Shown: one piece after another, positions 48,075-58,451 of the stretch | How positions within the stretch are numbered: position 1 is the first letter of the stretch | How the letters are laid out: the number at the start of each line of letters is the position of its first letter | Origin: Conus ventricosus | Lineage: Eukaryota; Mollusca; Gastropoda; Neogastropoda; Conidae | DNA length: 64,000 nt | Direction: 5' to 3' | Assembly (NCBI GenBank): GCA_018398815.1 | Contig: CM031628.1 | Location: 6,486,955 to 6,550,954 of the forward strand | The notes under the pieces: model-generated | Told to the model about the DNA's origin: nothing | What the model saw: the letters and a program-made list of their open reading frames with translations, nothing else | Database searches by the model: none | Translations under genes and position numbers: made by a program

Positions 48075-48281
48075 TGTGTGTGTGTGTGTGTGTGTATTTG
48101 TGAATGTGGGAGGGTAGGTGGGTGTGCCTGTGCGTGTGTATTAGGAGACAGAGAGAGTGAGAGACATGGAGAGAGAGAGAGAGAGACAGAGAGAGACAGA
48201 GAGAGACAGAGAGAGAGACAGAGAGAGACAGAGACAGAGACAGAAAGAAAAAGAGAGGGAGAGATAGATAGAGTGTGTGTG

Positions 48282-48370
<89 letters not shown>

Positions 48371-48380
48371 GAGAGAGTCC
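47841..48380. repeat. Poly-A/AAG, (CT)n, (GT)n, (GA)n compound microsatellite
   Basis: A-rich at 47,841-47,907, CT at 47,975-48,072, GT at 48,072-48,095, GA with CAGA units at 48,148-48,377. The GA part is the site that in copy A contains LINE-3. Confidence 0.95.
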
Positions 48381-49573
48381 AAAGTCCTAGAAATAAAACT
48401 TAAAGAAATCACAACTCTGTCCGTTCAAAAACAAAACGACAATTAAAGCTACAGCATTCATGTAACTTTGTGCTAACAACATACACCACCTGTTCTGCTG
48501 AGCAAATGGAAAAATACACAGAATTCTGACCAAAGATTGAACATAGGCGCAGAGAGTCCAAAGTAAATAAATTAAAATACGTGAATTACTGTTTCTCCTT
48601 ATTCTCAAAAAGTATCATTTCCATTGTCCTCCTTTGAAACAGCAAGTCCTGCAAAAGATTATACAGACACGCAATACAAAAACAAGTGTCGTGGGGAGAA
48701 AAAAAAAAGCATTCTGCTTGTTGTACTCGTCTTATATGTTGTTGCTGCTTTTGTGTATACTTCTTGAATAAATTCGTTTAAACCGAAAAAAAAATCAAAG
48801 GGCTACCTAACATGGTTCCGAATACATGAAGGTTTTTTTCTGTTTATTTTTTAAAAACAACTTTATGCACAAAAACTGTGTTCCATTGTTCTGAATTTGC
48901 AATACAGTTAATGTTCAACTAGATGTAGAATTAGAGCACAAATTAACATTCACGTCAGTCAAATAACCAGAATAGCCCTACACACTTTAAAAATAAACTA
49001 TAAACAACAACAACACTCTATTCAACAATTACTTCAGTTTCTTACTCTATATGTCATTCACCTGTCATGGATACAGTGAGTTGTCACTCTTTATATCAAT
49101 GCAACATTTCAAACCAGGCAACCATAAGAAATGCCTCACCCTGACAAAGCAATTTGACTGTAATTGTTCTGTCTTCAAGAGACACACCTTCCCAGATCGA
49201 AATTTGGAGCACTCAGTAATTCCCCCAACTTACGATTGTCTGTCCAAACATAGTCAGTGTGCAGTCCCAAATCTTGCCAGTTTCGCGAGGTTGGAACAAT
49301 ATTGCCAGGTTTGATCAAATCTTCCTGAGACGTAAACACATCGCACTTTAATCAGGCCTAAGAAATTGAAAAAAAAGAGCTACACAGTGTTTTTGCGAAG
49401 CACGTACAACTTCATATAAGCCCATAACCCATGGCTAAAACTATCATTTGAAATCATAGCCAGGTCCTTTTGGGTATAGGTGAAGGTGAAAGTGGGGACA
49501 CGTCCTTGTGGGTATAGGTGAAGGTGAAAGTGGGGACGATCTCCCGACGGTCTGAATGTTCCTGTTCATTGTG
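48381..49573. other. Probable 3' untranslated or intergenic DNA of the Ig-like gene, copy B
   Basis: Counterpart of 22,416-23,453. A 120-base A-rich segment around 48,695-48,790 (with ttgttgctgcttttgtgtat) is extra relative to copy A. No confident exon. Confidence 0.4.
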
Positions 49574-49608
49574 TCAATTGTAAAGATGATCAAATGTACG
49601 GCATAAAA
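49574..49608 (-). CDS. Ig-like membrane protein, candidate last exon, copy B (early stop)
   Basis: Same acceptor (ctttcag) and phase as copy A. In this copy the Gly codon after FDHLYN is TGA (49,574-49,576), so the frame ends after 11 codons instead of about 42. Downstream, at about 49,460-49,540, copy B also has a 42-base tandem duplication (gtataggtgaaggtgaaagt occurs twice). Either this is a truncating allele, or the region is not coding. Confidence 0.3.
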
Positions 49609-49632
49609 CTGAAAGTCTAGCGTTTGATCCGT

Positions 49633-49662
49633 CACACACACACACACTCACACACACTCACA

Positions 49663-49734
<72 letters not shown>
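49633..49734. repeat. (CA)n microsatellite
   Basis: CA repeat with a few CT interruptions at the left, counterpart of 23,610-23,728. Confidence 0.95.
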
Positions 49735-49738
<4 letters not shown>

Positions 49739-49832
49739 GGTAGACTGTGTTTGCTCATTTGTTTGTTTCTTTCTAACGTGACAGGTATATCAAAACGACT
49801 CACAACACGATGTCAGAATATCACGAACTTAC

Positions 49833-50085
49833 CGTATGCTGGAACCCATAGCATTTCTGATGAAAATAGCATCACTGCCACCAATGGAGATTGCTGGGCC
49901 AGTGTGATGGGTAAGGACTGTTGGAACTAGTTGGATTATTGGGGACCAGTGTGATTTGAAGTGTCTGCAACAAATGCAGAGATAACGGATTCATAGTCAG
50001 TGCAATGATGGTCAAACCTGGCCACAGCTGTATGTGAGAAAAGACGTAAATCCCCTGGGTCACGTTGACCCTGACGTGGCTGTTG
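49833..50085 (-). CDS. Ig-like membrane protein, cytoplasmic-tail exon, copy B
   Basis: Acceptor gtcctgaag, donor gtaagt (consensus). It encodes the same QQPRQGQRDPGD start and the DYESVISA segment. It remains in frame through the position where copy A lost two bases, then shifts at a C run near 49,943. It is five bases longer than copy A through four scattered one- or two-base differences. Confidence 0.6.
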
Positions 50086-50332
50086 CTTCAGGACACAAAA
50101 TGAAGACGGAGATGAAAGAATTCATTGTGAACACCCTCTCCCCTCCCCTCCCCTTCCCTTTTCCTGACTCCACCTCACCTTCCCGCCACACCCCTTCACC
50201 GTCCCACCCTCTTCCCCTCCCCCCCCCCCCCCCCCCCCCATTCTTTCACTTCCTCCTTTTCATCCATTTGACTGCCACATATGACAATGTTTTCTTTTTT
50301 TTCAGACAGAAGAAATGCAGACATTGTCTCAC

Positions 50333-50482
50333 CAGCACACGGCAATGCCCATCGCCACCTCCACACCAGGATGACGACAACGATAATGATTGATGATGAT
50401 GACAGCCAACACCACGCACATTCCAACAGCAAATCCCAAATAAAAGGGCCGTCACTCTCTGCACCTGACGATCCACCACACC
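50333..50482 (-). CDS. Ig-like membrane protein, transmembrane exon, copy B
   Basis: Same splice sites as copy A. It is one base longer overall, through an extra base in the ATC repeat coding the Ile run, an extra G, and one T fewer in a T run. The frame is therefore broken within the membrane helix in this copy only. Confidence 0.65.
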
Positions 50483-50739
50483 CTAGATAAACACAAGCAT
50501 CAAGCACAGCCATCAAGACGTCTCCAGGAAAGCTTGCAACACAAAAAGAGAATAACATACCAAACCATTGATCTCTTAAACATTATGGTCATTGTCAGGA
50601 ATATATCAGTGCAATGAATCTTGAACATCTACATGTCATCGGTGTGTCTACACATCCATTTGGAGGCAAATTTCGACTGTTAGCATGAAATCTCGAACAA
50701 AAATGATGAAATCATATAAGAATAATTCCTACTGGCCTG

Positions 50740-50742
<3 letters not shown>

Positions 50743-50802
<60 letters not shown>

Positions 50803-50860
50803 GATACACACACACACACACACACTGACACACACACACACGCGCGCACACACACACACT

Positions 50861-50902
<42 letters not shown>

Positions 50903-50920
50903 ACCGACACAGAGAGAGAG

Positions 50921-50971
<51 letters not shown>

Positions 50972-51012
50972 AGGTGAGAGAGAGAGGAGAGAGGAGAGGA
51001 GAGAGAGAGAGT

Positions 51013-51043
<31 letters not shown>
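50743..51043. repeat. (CA)n then (GA)n microsatellite, intron of the Ig-like gene, copy B
   Basis: Counterpart of 24,719-25,047, shorter and with more GA interruptions. Confidence 0.95.
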
Positions 51044-51082
51044 GGTGTCTACTGCATGCACGTTGGCCTAACCATCCAGTAC

Positions 51083-51409
51083 TATACACAACACGCGAAA
51101 ACGGAAGTGTCCGCTGCCAGGCTGTTGGTGACGGTCACCTGGTAGAAACTGGACACCGTGTCCATGTTGACGTTGGTCACTGTCACTGTGCACGTGGACT
51201 GGTAGACGACCCTGGTTTAGGTTGACACACACCTGTCGGTTGGATCCGAGAGTCACTGACCTCCATGGGTTGTGTGTCAGTGGTTGATGTGCCCAGGTAG
51301 GAAAACGTGGGTTGCTCAGGTGGGGGGTAGGCGGTGACATCAAAGGTGAGAGACACAGGGTAACTTTCGATGGTCACTGTTTCTACGCCATCACGTCCAC
51401 TTGGGGGAC
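51083..51409 (-). CDS. Ig-like membrane protein, Ig-like domain exon, copy B
   Basis: Acceptor tacgcag. It reads GPPSGRDGVETVTIESYPV in frame from the splice site, then the same domain as copy A up to CQPKPG, where one missing C near 51,212 shifts the frame. The donor is atagtact, one base different from copy A. Intact and shifted parts alternate with copy A, so the combined evidence favours a functional exon with consensus errors. Confidence 0.65.
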
Positions 51410-52700
51410 CTGCGTATAACATATCATACATATGCATGTTTTATGCTTGAAAGCGCGCGAAATATTTATTTAACTTTGCAGGTGGGAGTATAAATGTGTG
51501 TCCTATATTATTCACACTTTTGGGGAAGCTGACTCCTAGGAGGGGCGTGAACTCAGACTGGAACAGGGAATGACGTTGTTAACCTGGCTGATAACGAGCA
51601 GTATCAAACACAGATGAAACAACCAGCAAGACCTAGTCGTATGGATGAAAGCTTTTTTTCTTTTTTTTTTTCAAATGGGCGACTGTTTATTCAGAATCAG
51701 ATGCTGAAATTTACAATTGTTAAAATTGGGAGACAAAAGTATTTTTGTTTTAAACCTTCACAAGACTCGCAGGTTTGAATGAATCTTTACATCCTACACG
51801 TGCATGTATGCATGCATGTATGTGTGTATGTATGTAAGTGACGTCAGACAATGGCGACCAGAGAGGCTATGCCTTCACATCACTCTGCTGGTTTTGAAAA
51901 TTTAGCATTCATCGGTGAATACTATCCTTGAAAACACAGTCTGATGATACAATGAGCTGGTTCACTGGTTGCAGAAGTGACAGTTTCAGTGTACAGTTGC
52001 ATCCAGAGTGGCACAATCCGACGTGTGATCAATCCTGTCAACGACACATGCAACCACTGCCAATGGGTTTTTTACGCAGTTTGTATTGACTGTGCCAGGA
52101 TGGAGACATGGGCTCCCTTCACCAAAACGATCCTGGATGACTAGTGGATGGGTTTTAAAAGGACTGAATTGTTGAATCAATCCGAACACAGCATGCAGGC
52201 ACCACCATTAATTCGTTCACAGGGATGTTTAACTGTTGCTCCATCTCCTAAAGAATTTTTGAAATCTTTACAATTTTTATGGAAGTTCAGCGTGTCATTA
52301 ACCATATGATGTCGCCAAATACAGAGTCATCATCCGTTCCAGATTTGAACTTCGTGGTTTGACGTTTATCTGGAGATTTTCCGACAAACATTCCATAACT
52401 ATTGCTGACGTAGTGGATCACAAGACAGAAAGAGATGACTTGTCAGGAAACATTGAGGAGGCTCTTCATTATAAAGGCAAAAGCACCTTTCCAGGTCTGT
52501 TGACACACTAAATGTATGCCAGAGGCCAAAGCAGAGCATAACTCGAAAAGCTGATAAAAACATGAACTCTTGCAACACAAAAAACGTGCTATTGTGGTAT
52601 AAAACATGACAGCAATCTAAAAAGCACGATTTAAGTTTTTCACTGTGACAAATATGTTGACAGACTTTTCTAGCAGATGAATGAAAAGGTGTGGCAATAC
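51410..52700. other. Intron/intergenic DNA upstream of the Ig-like exon, copy B
   Basis: Near identical to 25,416-26,370 up to about 52,350, then beyond the other contig's end. No exon recognised in 51,410-52,700. Confidence 0.5.
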
Positions 52701-52826
52701 CTGCTTCCCCTTCCACTATGGTATGTCACCATCAGCCCTCCTCCACCAGGGGCAGATTTGTCACTGGATTCTTTTACTGAGGAAGAACTGTCGTCTGTCG
52801 TGAGATGTTGAGGAATGAAACTGTAC
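52701..52826 (-). CDS. Possible further exon, unknown protein
   Basis: 126 nt between an acceptor (catacccag) and a donor (cag/gtattg) on the minus strand. One frame is open and reads YSFIPQHLTTDDSSSSVKES followed by a Gly-rich stretch. It lies upstream of the Ig-like exon on the same strand and could belong to that gene. Its end phase (2) does not join directly to the Ig-like exon (1), so another exon would be needed between. Weak. Confidence 0.2.
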
Positions 52827-53035
52827 CTGGGTATGGTGGTGATGAATATTCCTTTTGAAACAAATTTCCATCAAGTGTTGTACCACCATATTCAACACAT
52901 GTTGAAGAAACACGAAAATCACTGCTGACTGGGACCACGCAACAGTAACCAAATCAAAAGTTCTCCCAAAGGAATGGCCCTCCGTGAACATCCATTGCAC
53001 TGAAAGCTGCTATTGAGAGCTTACAGCATAATGCT
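52827..53035. other. Unassigned DNA before the satellite
   Basis: Open on the minus strand for 79 codons (53,000-52,761) but with no recognisable feature. Confidence 0.4.
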
Positions 53036-53313
53036 ATGTCAGCACAATTCAACACAGCCTTTGTAGACAAACAGGATGCCTATAGCAGTATTGATCACTG
53101 AGTGAAGCGTGGTGCCATGTCAACACAATTCAACACAGCCTTTGTTGTCAAACAGGATACCTATAGCAGTATTGACCACACAGCCTTTGTTGTCAAACAG
53201 GATGCCTATAGCAGTATTGATCACTGAGTGAAGCGTGGTGCCATGTCAACACAATTCAACACAGCCTTTGTTGTCAAACAGGATGCCTATAGCAGTATTG
53301 ACCACACAGCCTT
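53036..53313. repeat. 45-bp satellite, left part
   Basis: About five units of the array that continues at 58,452. They include two longer boundary units with tgagtgaagcgtggtgccat and aacacaattcaacacagcct. The array is interrupted at 53,314 by the Ty3/gypsy element. Confidence 0.9.
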
Positions 53314-53555
53314 TGTAGATGTAGCCATGGAGAAAGTTATAACATATCGATGATACTGAACATAGAGACCAGGCACGCATTGTCTTCTATTGAAATCTTT
53401 AATCTGCGACCTTTCCTTTACAAACACCAGGTTATGTATCAGGTAAAAACAGTTCATTCAGTGGCTACATGACTGAGCTGCAAATCACATGGTTGTAGCT
53501 TGGGCCAGAGTGTGCTAAGGCATGTGTACTGGCGAATAGTATTCACAACTGACTG

Positions 53556-53647
<92 letters not shown>

Positions 53648-53701
53648 CGTGTGCGTGTGTGCGTGCGCGCGCGCGTGTATGAGAGAGAGACACATGTTAC
53701 A
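53314..53701 (-). repeat. 3' LTR of the Ty3/gypsy element
   Basis: 388 bp, tgtagatg...gttaca as written on the plus strand. It includes a (TG)n tract of about 85 bp and a CG-alternating gcgcgcgcgcg stretch. Inverted TG/CA ends are canonical. Confidence 0.95.
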
Positions 53702-53714
53702 TCTCCCTTCTTTT
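53702..53714 (-). other. Polypurine tract
   Basis: On the minus strand, an AAAAGAAGGGAGA run directly precedes the 3' LTR. This is the position of the plus-strand primer in LTR retrotransposons. Confidence 0.75.
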
Positions 53715-54107
53715 AAAACAACAACAACAAAAAACTAACCAACTGAGCACACAATAACACATATAAAAAATCAATGCACACAACACAATTTTAGTTAGAT
53801 TCAGAAAGGATGTATATACATTAGAGGCAACAGCAGGCAATTCTTTTCATGCATTTTTCATTACCAATCACTTTCCCTGCAAAAGAAAGAAGAAGAAGTA
53901 ATTAAAAATGAATAGAAATAATAATAAAAATAAACAGCGTGGAGTACGGGCATATTCATATCCTTTTTCATATGCTTCTGCTACAGTCTCTGAATGGTTA
54001 CACATGTGACAGTCCACAACTACAACAGTCCCTTGAGTCTACCACTGCAGACTAACTCATGACCAACAAGCAATCTCTGTCTCTTGGTGCACGCCACCAG
54101 TTACAAG
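53715..54107. other. Noncoding segment between pol and 3' LTR
   Basis: About 390 bp with no open frame of note and no envelope-like gene. Confidence 0.7.
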
Positions 54108-56798
54108 TTAAGATTCCTGTATGAAACCAGGCTGGTAGTTGAGCCGGTGAGGTCGCTTCACTGGACGCCCATACCTGGTGGCGAGAGGGTCAGGGCTGTC
54201 TGGCATCGCCGAGGTCGTGGCAGTGGTTGAAGGCACAGCTGCTGTGGCCAAAGGGTGTGGCAGCGTTTGAGTCTGTCGTGGCTGTTTTCTGATAAAACGC
54301 CGGTTGCGACGGTAGGTGTTGCCGTCATCTGTCTTCAGCAGGTATGATCGCGGTGCCTTGCCGTGCGCGGTGATTCTGGCGGGCTGCCAGCGGTCTCCGG
54401 GAGTGAGTTGCACGAACACTTCATCTCCGGGCTGGAAGGCGGGGAGGGGCCGGCTGCCACGGTCGTAGTAGTTCTTTTGGCTGGCCTGGCACTGGCGGCG
54501 CCGAGCCACCACAGTCTGCGGGTCGACGACTCGGGGCTGTAGCTGGCGGTGGGTGTCGGGCAGCACAGAGCGCAGTTGTCGACTCTGCAGCAGCTGTGCC
54601 GGGGATGCCAGGCCATCCACGGGGGTATTGCGGTACTCAAGGATGCTGAGCAGCGCGGACCCTTTGCCCGCCTTGGCCTTTTCCAGGATGTTCTTTGCCA
54701 CTTGCACATATTTTTCTGCCAGGCCATTAGACTGTGCATAGCGGGGGCTGGTCGTCACGTGTTGTATATCCCAGTCTCGGGTGAAGCGGGCAAATTCATC
54801 CGAAGAAAACTGGGGCCCGTTGTCGCTTATAAGAGTCTCTGGGATGCCGTACCTTGCGAAGTGAGCCTTCAGCTTTCTGACCACAGCCGCAGTTGTTGTA
54901 GTGGTCAACTCATAGAGGTCGAAGAAGCGGCTGTAGTAATCTACGGTTACCAGATAGTCTTTTTTGTCCCAACAAAACAGGTCCACCGCCACTCTTTGCC
55001 ATGCGCGTGATGGTATCTTGTGAGGTAGCATCGGCTCCTTGGTGTTGGACGGCCGCCTCTCGTTGCAGACGGCGCATGCAGCCACAGTGCGTTCGATGTC
55101 CACTGCCATCCTGGGCCAGAACAGCAGCTGGCGTGCGCGCTGAAGGCACTTCTCCACGCCAAGGTGGCTGGCGTGAATCTTGGTCAACATTTCGGCTCGG
55201 AGCATCGCGGGTACGAAGATTCGCTCTCCCTTGAAGATGACGCCCTTTATGAGTGAGAGTTCGTCCCTAAAGTTCCAGAAGTCTTCCGCGCTTTTGTGGC
55301 AATGCTGGCGTGAGTCAGGCCAGCCGTCGCGGATGTATGTCAGCACCACGCTGAGGTTCGGGTCGTCGTTAGTGGTCTTTCTGATGAGCTCCATCTTTTC
55401 GTCACTGACGGGCAGGTTTTTTATGATGACATGGATCTGCACATCCATGTCTTCAACAGTGTCCAGGGGCTCAGGCAGTAGTGACTTGCGAGACAAGGTG
55501 TCAGCCACGGGGATCTGCTTGCCTGGTACGTGCACAACTTTGATGCTGTACTTTTGAAGGCGAAGGAGCATACGCTGGAGACGTGGGGGTGCTGATGCCA
55601 GGGGCTTTTTCACAATTGTCTCTAGAGGTTTGTGGTCGGATTGGACAAGGACCTCACGCTGGCCGTATATGTACTGATGAAATCTCTCGCATCCGAAGAC
55701 GATGGCATACAGTTCCTTTTCTATTTGTGCGTAGTTTTCTTCCGTCTTGTTTAAAGACTTGGAAGCGTAGGCGATGGGCTTGTTGTCCTGGAAGATGGCT
55801 GCACCCAGGCCGTGTTTGCTAGCGTCCACTTGCAGGGTGATCTTCTTTGCTGGGTCGTAGATGGCGAGCACGGGATGGCTGGCCAGCGTGGACTTGATGT
55901 GATCCCATGCGGTCTGCTGGGGCGCTTCCCACACGAACTCATTTTCGTCCTTCAGCAGATCACGTAGCGGCTTAGTTGTTTCCGCCAGGTGGGGGGCGAA
56001 CTTTGACAGATATGTCACCATGCCCAGCATTGTCTCCAGCTCTTTGCGGTCCGTTGGCGGCTTCATGTCTTGCACAGCCTTCACTTTTAGCGGGTCGGGC
56101 TTGATCCCATCAGAGATGATGTGGCCGAAGTAGTCTACTTCCTGCACGCCGATGCTAAGTTTATCTGGGTTCAGCTTGAGGTGCCGTTCTGTGGCTCTGT
56201 CCAGTGTGGCCTTGAGGTTGCGGTCGTGCTCTTCCTTGTTTCTCCCAGTCACTAGCAGGTCGTCCACCAGTGTCACAACACCCGGCACGCCCTCAAAAAC
56301 CTCGTCCATTTTCTGTTGGAATTCATCTTGGGCGCTCACCAGGCCGAAAGGCATGCGTAGGAAGCGGTACCTGCCAAAGGGCGAGTTGAAAGTGGTCATG
56401 TAAGACGCCTTGCTGGACAGCGTCATTTGCCAGTAGCCACTTTTTGCGTCTAGTTTACTGAAGTATTTTGCTCCTGGAATCTTGGCTAGTGCATCTTCTA
56501 GGGTTGGCGTGGCGTAGTGTGGCCGCTTTATTGCCAGGTTCAAGTCTTTTGGGTCCAGGCAGATGCGCAGCTTCCCGTTGGTCTTTCCCACCACCACCAG
56601 CGAATTTACCCAGTCAGTCGGGCGCGTGACCTTGGCGATGACCCCTGCAGCTTCGATGGCGTCCAGCTCCTTCTTCAGGCGTTCTCTGAGTGCGTGCGGC
56701 ACACGTCTGGGCGCGTGGACTACGGGTGTGCTGTCTTCTCGCAGGTGGATGTTTACTTCTCTCCCTCCAGGCTGCCCAGGTCGTCAGCGAACAAGTGA
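54108..56798 (-). CDS. pol: Ty3/gypsy pol: reverse transcriptase, RNase H, integrase
   Basis: Open for 864 codons from 56,702 (that codon is GTG, not ATG), and the frame extends further upstream to about 56,785, so translation must enter from gag. Residues are counted from 56,702. RT has SKLDAKSGYWQ (Asp 85) and LVDDLLV (Asp 147-148). RNase H has QVDAS (Asp 293), QIEKELYAI (Glu 328 region), SDHKPL (Asp 356) and VADTLSR (Asp 401). Integrase has His 510, His 513, Cys 543, Cys 546 for zinc, then Asp 574, Asp 627 (SDNG) and Glu 663, giving D-D-35-E. A C-terminal chromatin/DNA-binding-like region (GDEVFVQLTPGDRW) follows. All catalytic residues are present and the frame has no internal stop. Confidence 0.95.
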
Positions 56799-57997
56799 TT
56801 TTACTCGTGAAGTACGCTCTCCTTTGTCAGTTCTGGATGGGCCACTGTCAGCACCATCTTGATGATCTGTAGCTGCAGCGACGCCTGGAGCCCCAACACT
56901 GGCTGCGAGTGGCCTGTCGTCTCAGCCACGTAGAACATGCCTTGGAAGTCCTGAGCCTTGTAGGAGCATTTCATGGTTGTGACACCCTTGATATTGATGC
57001 GCTGGCCAGCGTACCCGTACAGGCCAACTTTACCAGGCTGGAGTGGCGGCGGCGCTGTCATCTTTTTGTAGATCTGATGGGCAATTACGTTCGCCTGCGC
57101 GCCTGTGTCGACCTTGAAGCGCAGAACGTCACCTGTCTCCATGCGGATGTTGACGTAGGCGGTGTCGGGATGGTCTCTGCCGTCGGCGATGACGTCGACG
57201 TTGAGGGATGAATTGAGGTCGTCTTCTTCCTCCATTTTCTCCACCTGATGGACGGCTCGCTTGCGTTTGGAGCGACACACCTTGGAGAAATGGTTCTGTT
57301 TGCCACACTCCCGGCATTGCTTGCCGTAGGCTGGGCATGCCCTCTTGCCGTGTCTCTGTCCACAGTTATTGCAGTCATATGTGTCACTGCTTTGGTGTGG
57401 CCATCGATCTTTACTGCTGGACTCCATGCGTCTCTTCTTGATGACCTCTACTGCCTCTTCTTTCTGCATGGCCGCCAGTTGCTGCTTTGTTGCTTCATGC
57501 GCCACGACAATCTCGATGGCTCTATCCATGGTAAGCTGGTCTCCAGCCTGCAGCAGCTTTTCTCGGGCCTCTTGTGATAGGATCCCGCATACAATGCGGT
57601 CGCGCACCATTTCCTCAGCGTCTTTATATGCACAGTCCTTGACGAGGGTGCGGATGTCGGTGAGGAATTTCTCAAAATGTTCCCCTTCTTGTTGTTTTCT
57701 GTTCAGAAACAAATATCGTGCGAACAGGGAGTTTTTCTTAGGAGTGGTATGCTTCTCAAAGTTCTTGCACAACACCTCTAATTTGTTGCTCTCTTCAGAT
57801 GACAGATTCCATGTGTTGAAGATTTCTCTTCCCTTCTCTCCTGACCAGATGAGCAGGTAGGTGCATTGTGCCACTTCTGAAGTCTTGTGCAGCGGTCTGG
57901 CAAACATTAGGTTCACATGCTGCTTGAATTTCCGCCATTCCTCTTGAAGATTTTTCGAGTCCCAATTCAGGCTTGGATTCTGTAGAGATGAAGCCAT
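56799..57997 (-). CDS. gag: Ty3/gypsy gag with protease
   Basis: 398 codons from ATG at 57,995-57,997 to TAA at 56,801-56,803. A capsid-like helical region (residues about 15-190) is followed by two zinc knuckles: the first variant (CNNCGQRHGKRAC, 209-221), the second canonical C-x2-C-x4-H-x4-C (CRECGKQNHFSKVC, 228-241). An acidic linker follows, then an aspartic protease with DTGA at 297-300. The protease belongs to the same frame as gag, as in Mag-like elements. The frame ends at a stop, and pol is offset by -1 just after. Whether the stop and a 2-base surplus near 56,757-56,763 are mutations, errors or a recoding site cannot be told from one copy. Confidence 0.9.
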
Positions 57998-58014
57998 TCT
58001 TCACTGCTAGGTGC

Positions 58015-58037
58015 GGTTCGTTTCCTCTCTGACACCA
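58015..58037 (-). other. Primer-binding site
   Basis: Immediately inside the 5' LTR on the minus strand, tggtgtcagagagg begins. Its first nine bases are complementary to the 3' end (with CCA) typical of a tRNA-Leu. The leader from here to the gag ATG is only 40 bases. Confidence 0.7.

Positions 58038-58451
<414 letters not shown>

Noticed and set aside
53702..54107. An envelope gene between pol and the 3' LTR
   Set aside because: Only about 390 bases with no long open frame, signal peptide or membrane segment.
54549..55010. Plus-strand open frame of 153 codons, and others at 55,180-55,557 and 57,345-57,860
   Set aside because: They are antisense to the intact pol and gag frames and show no domains.
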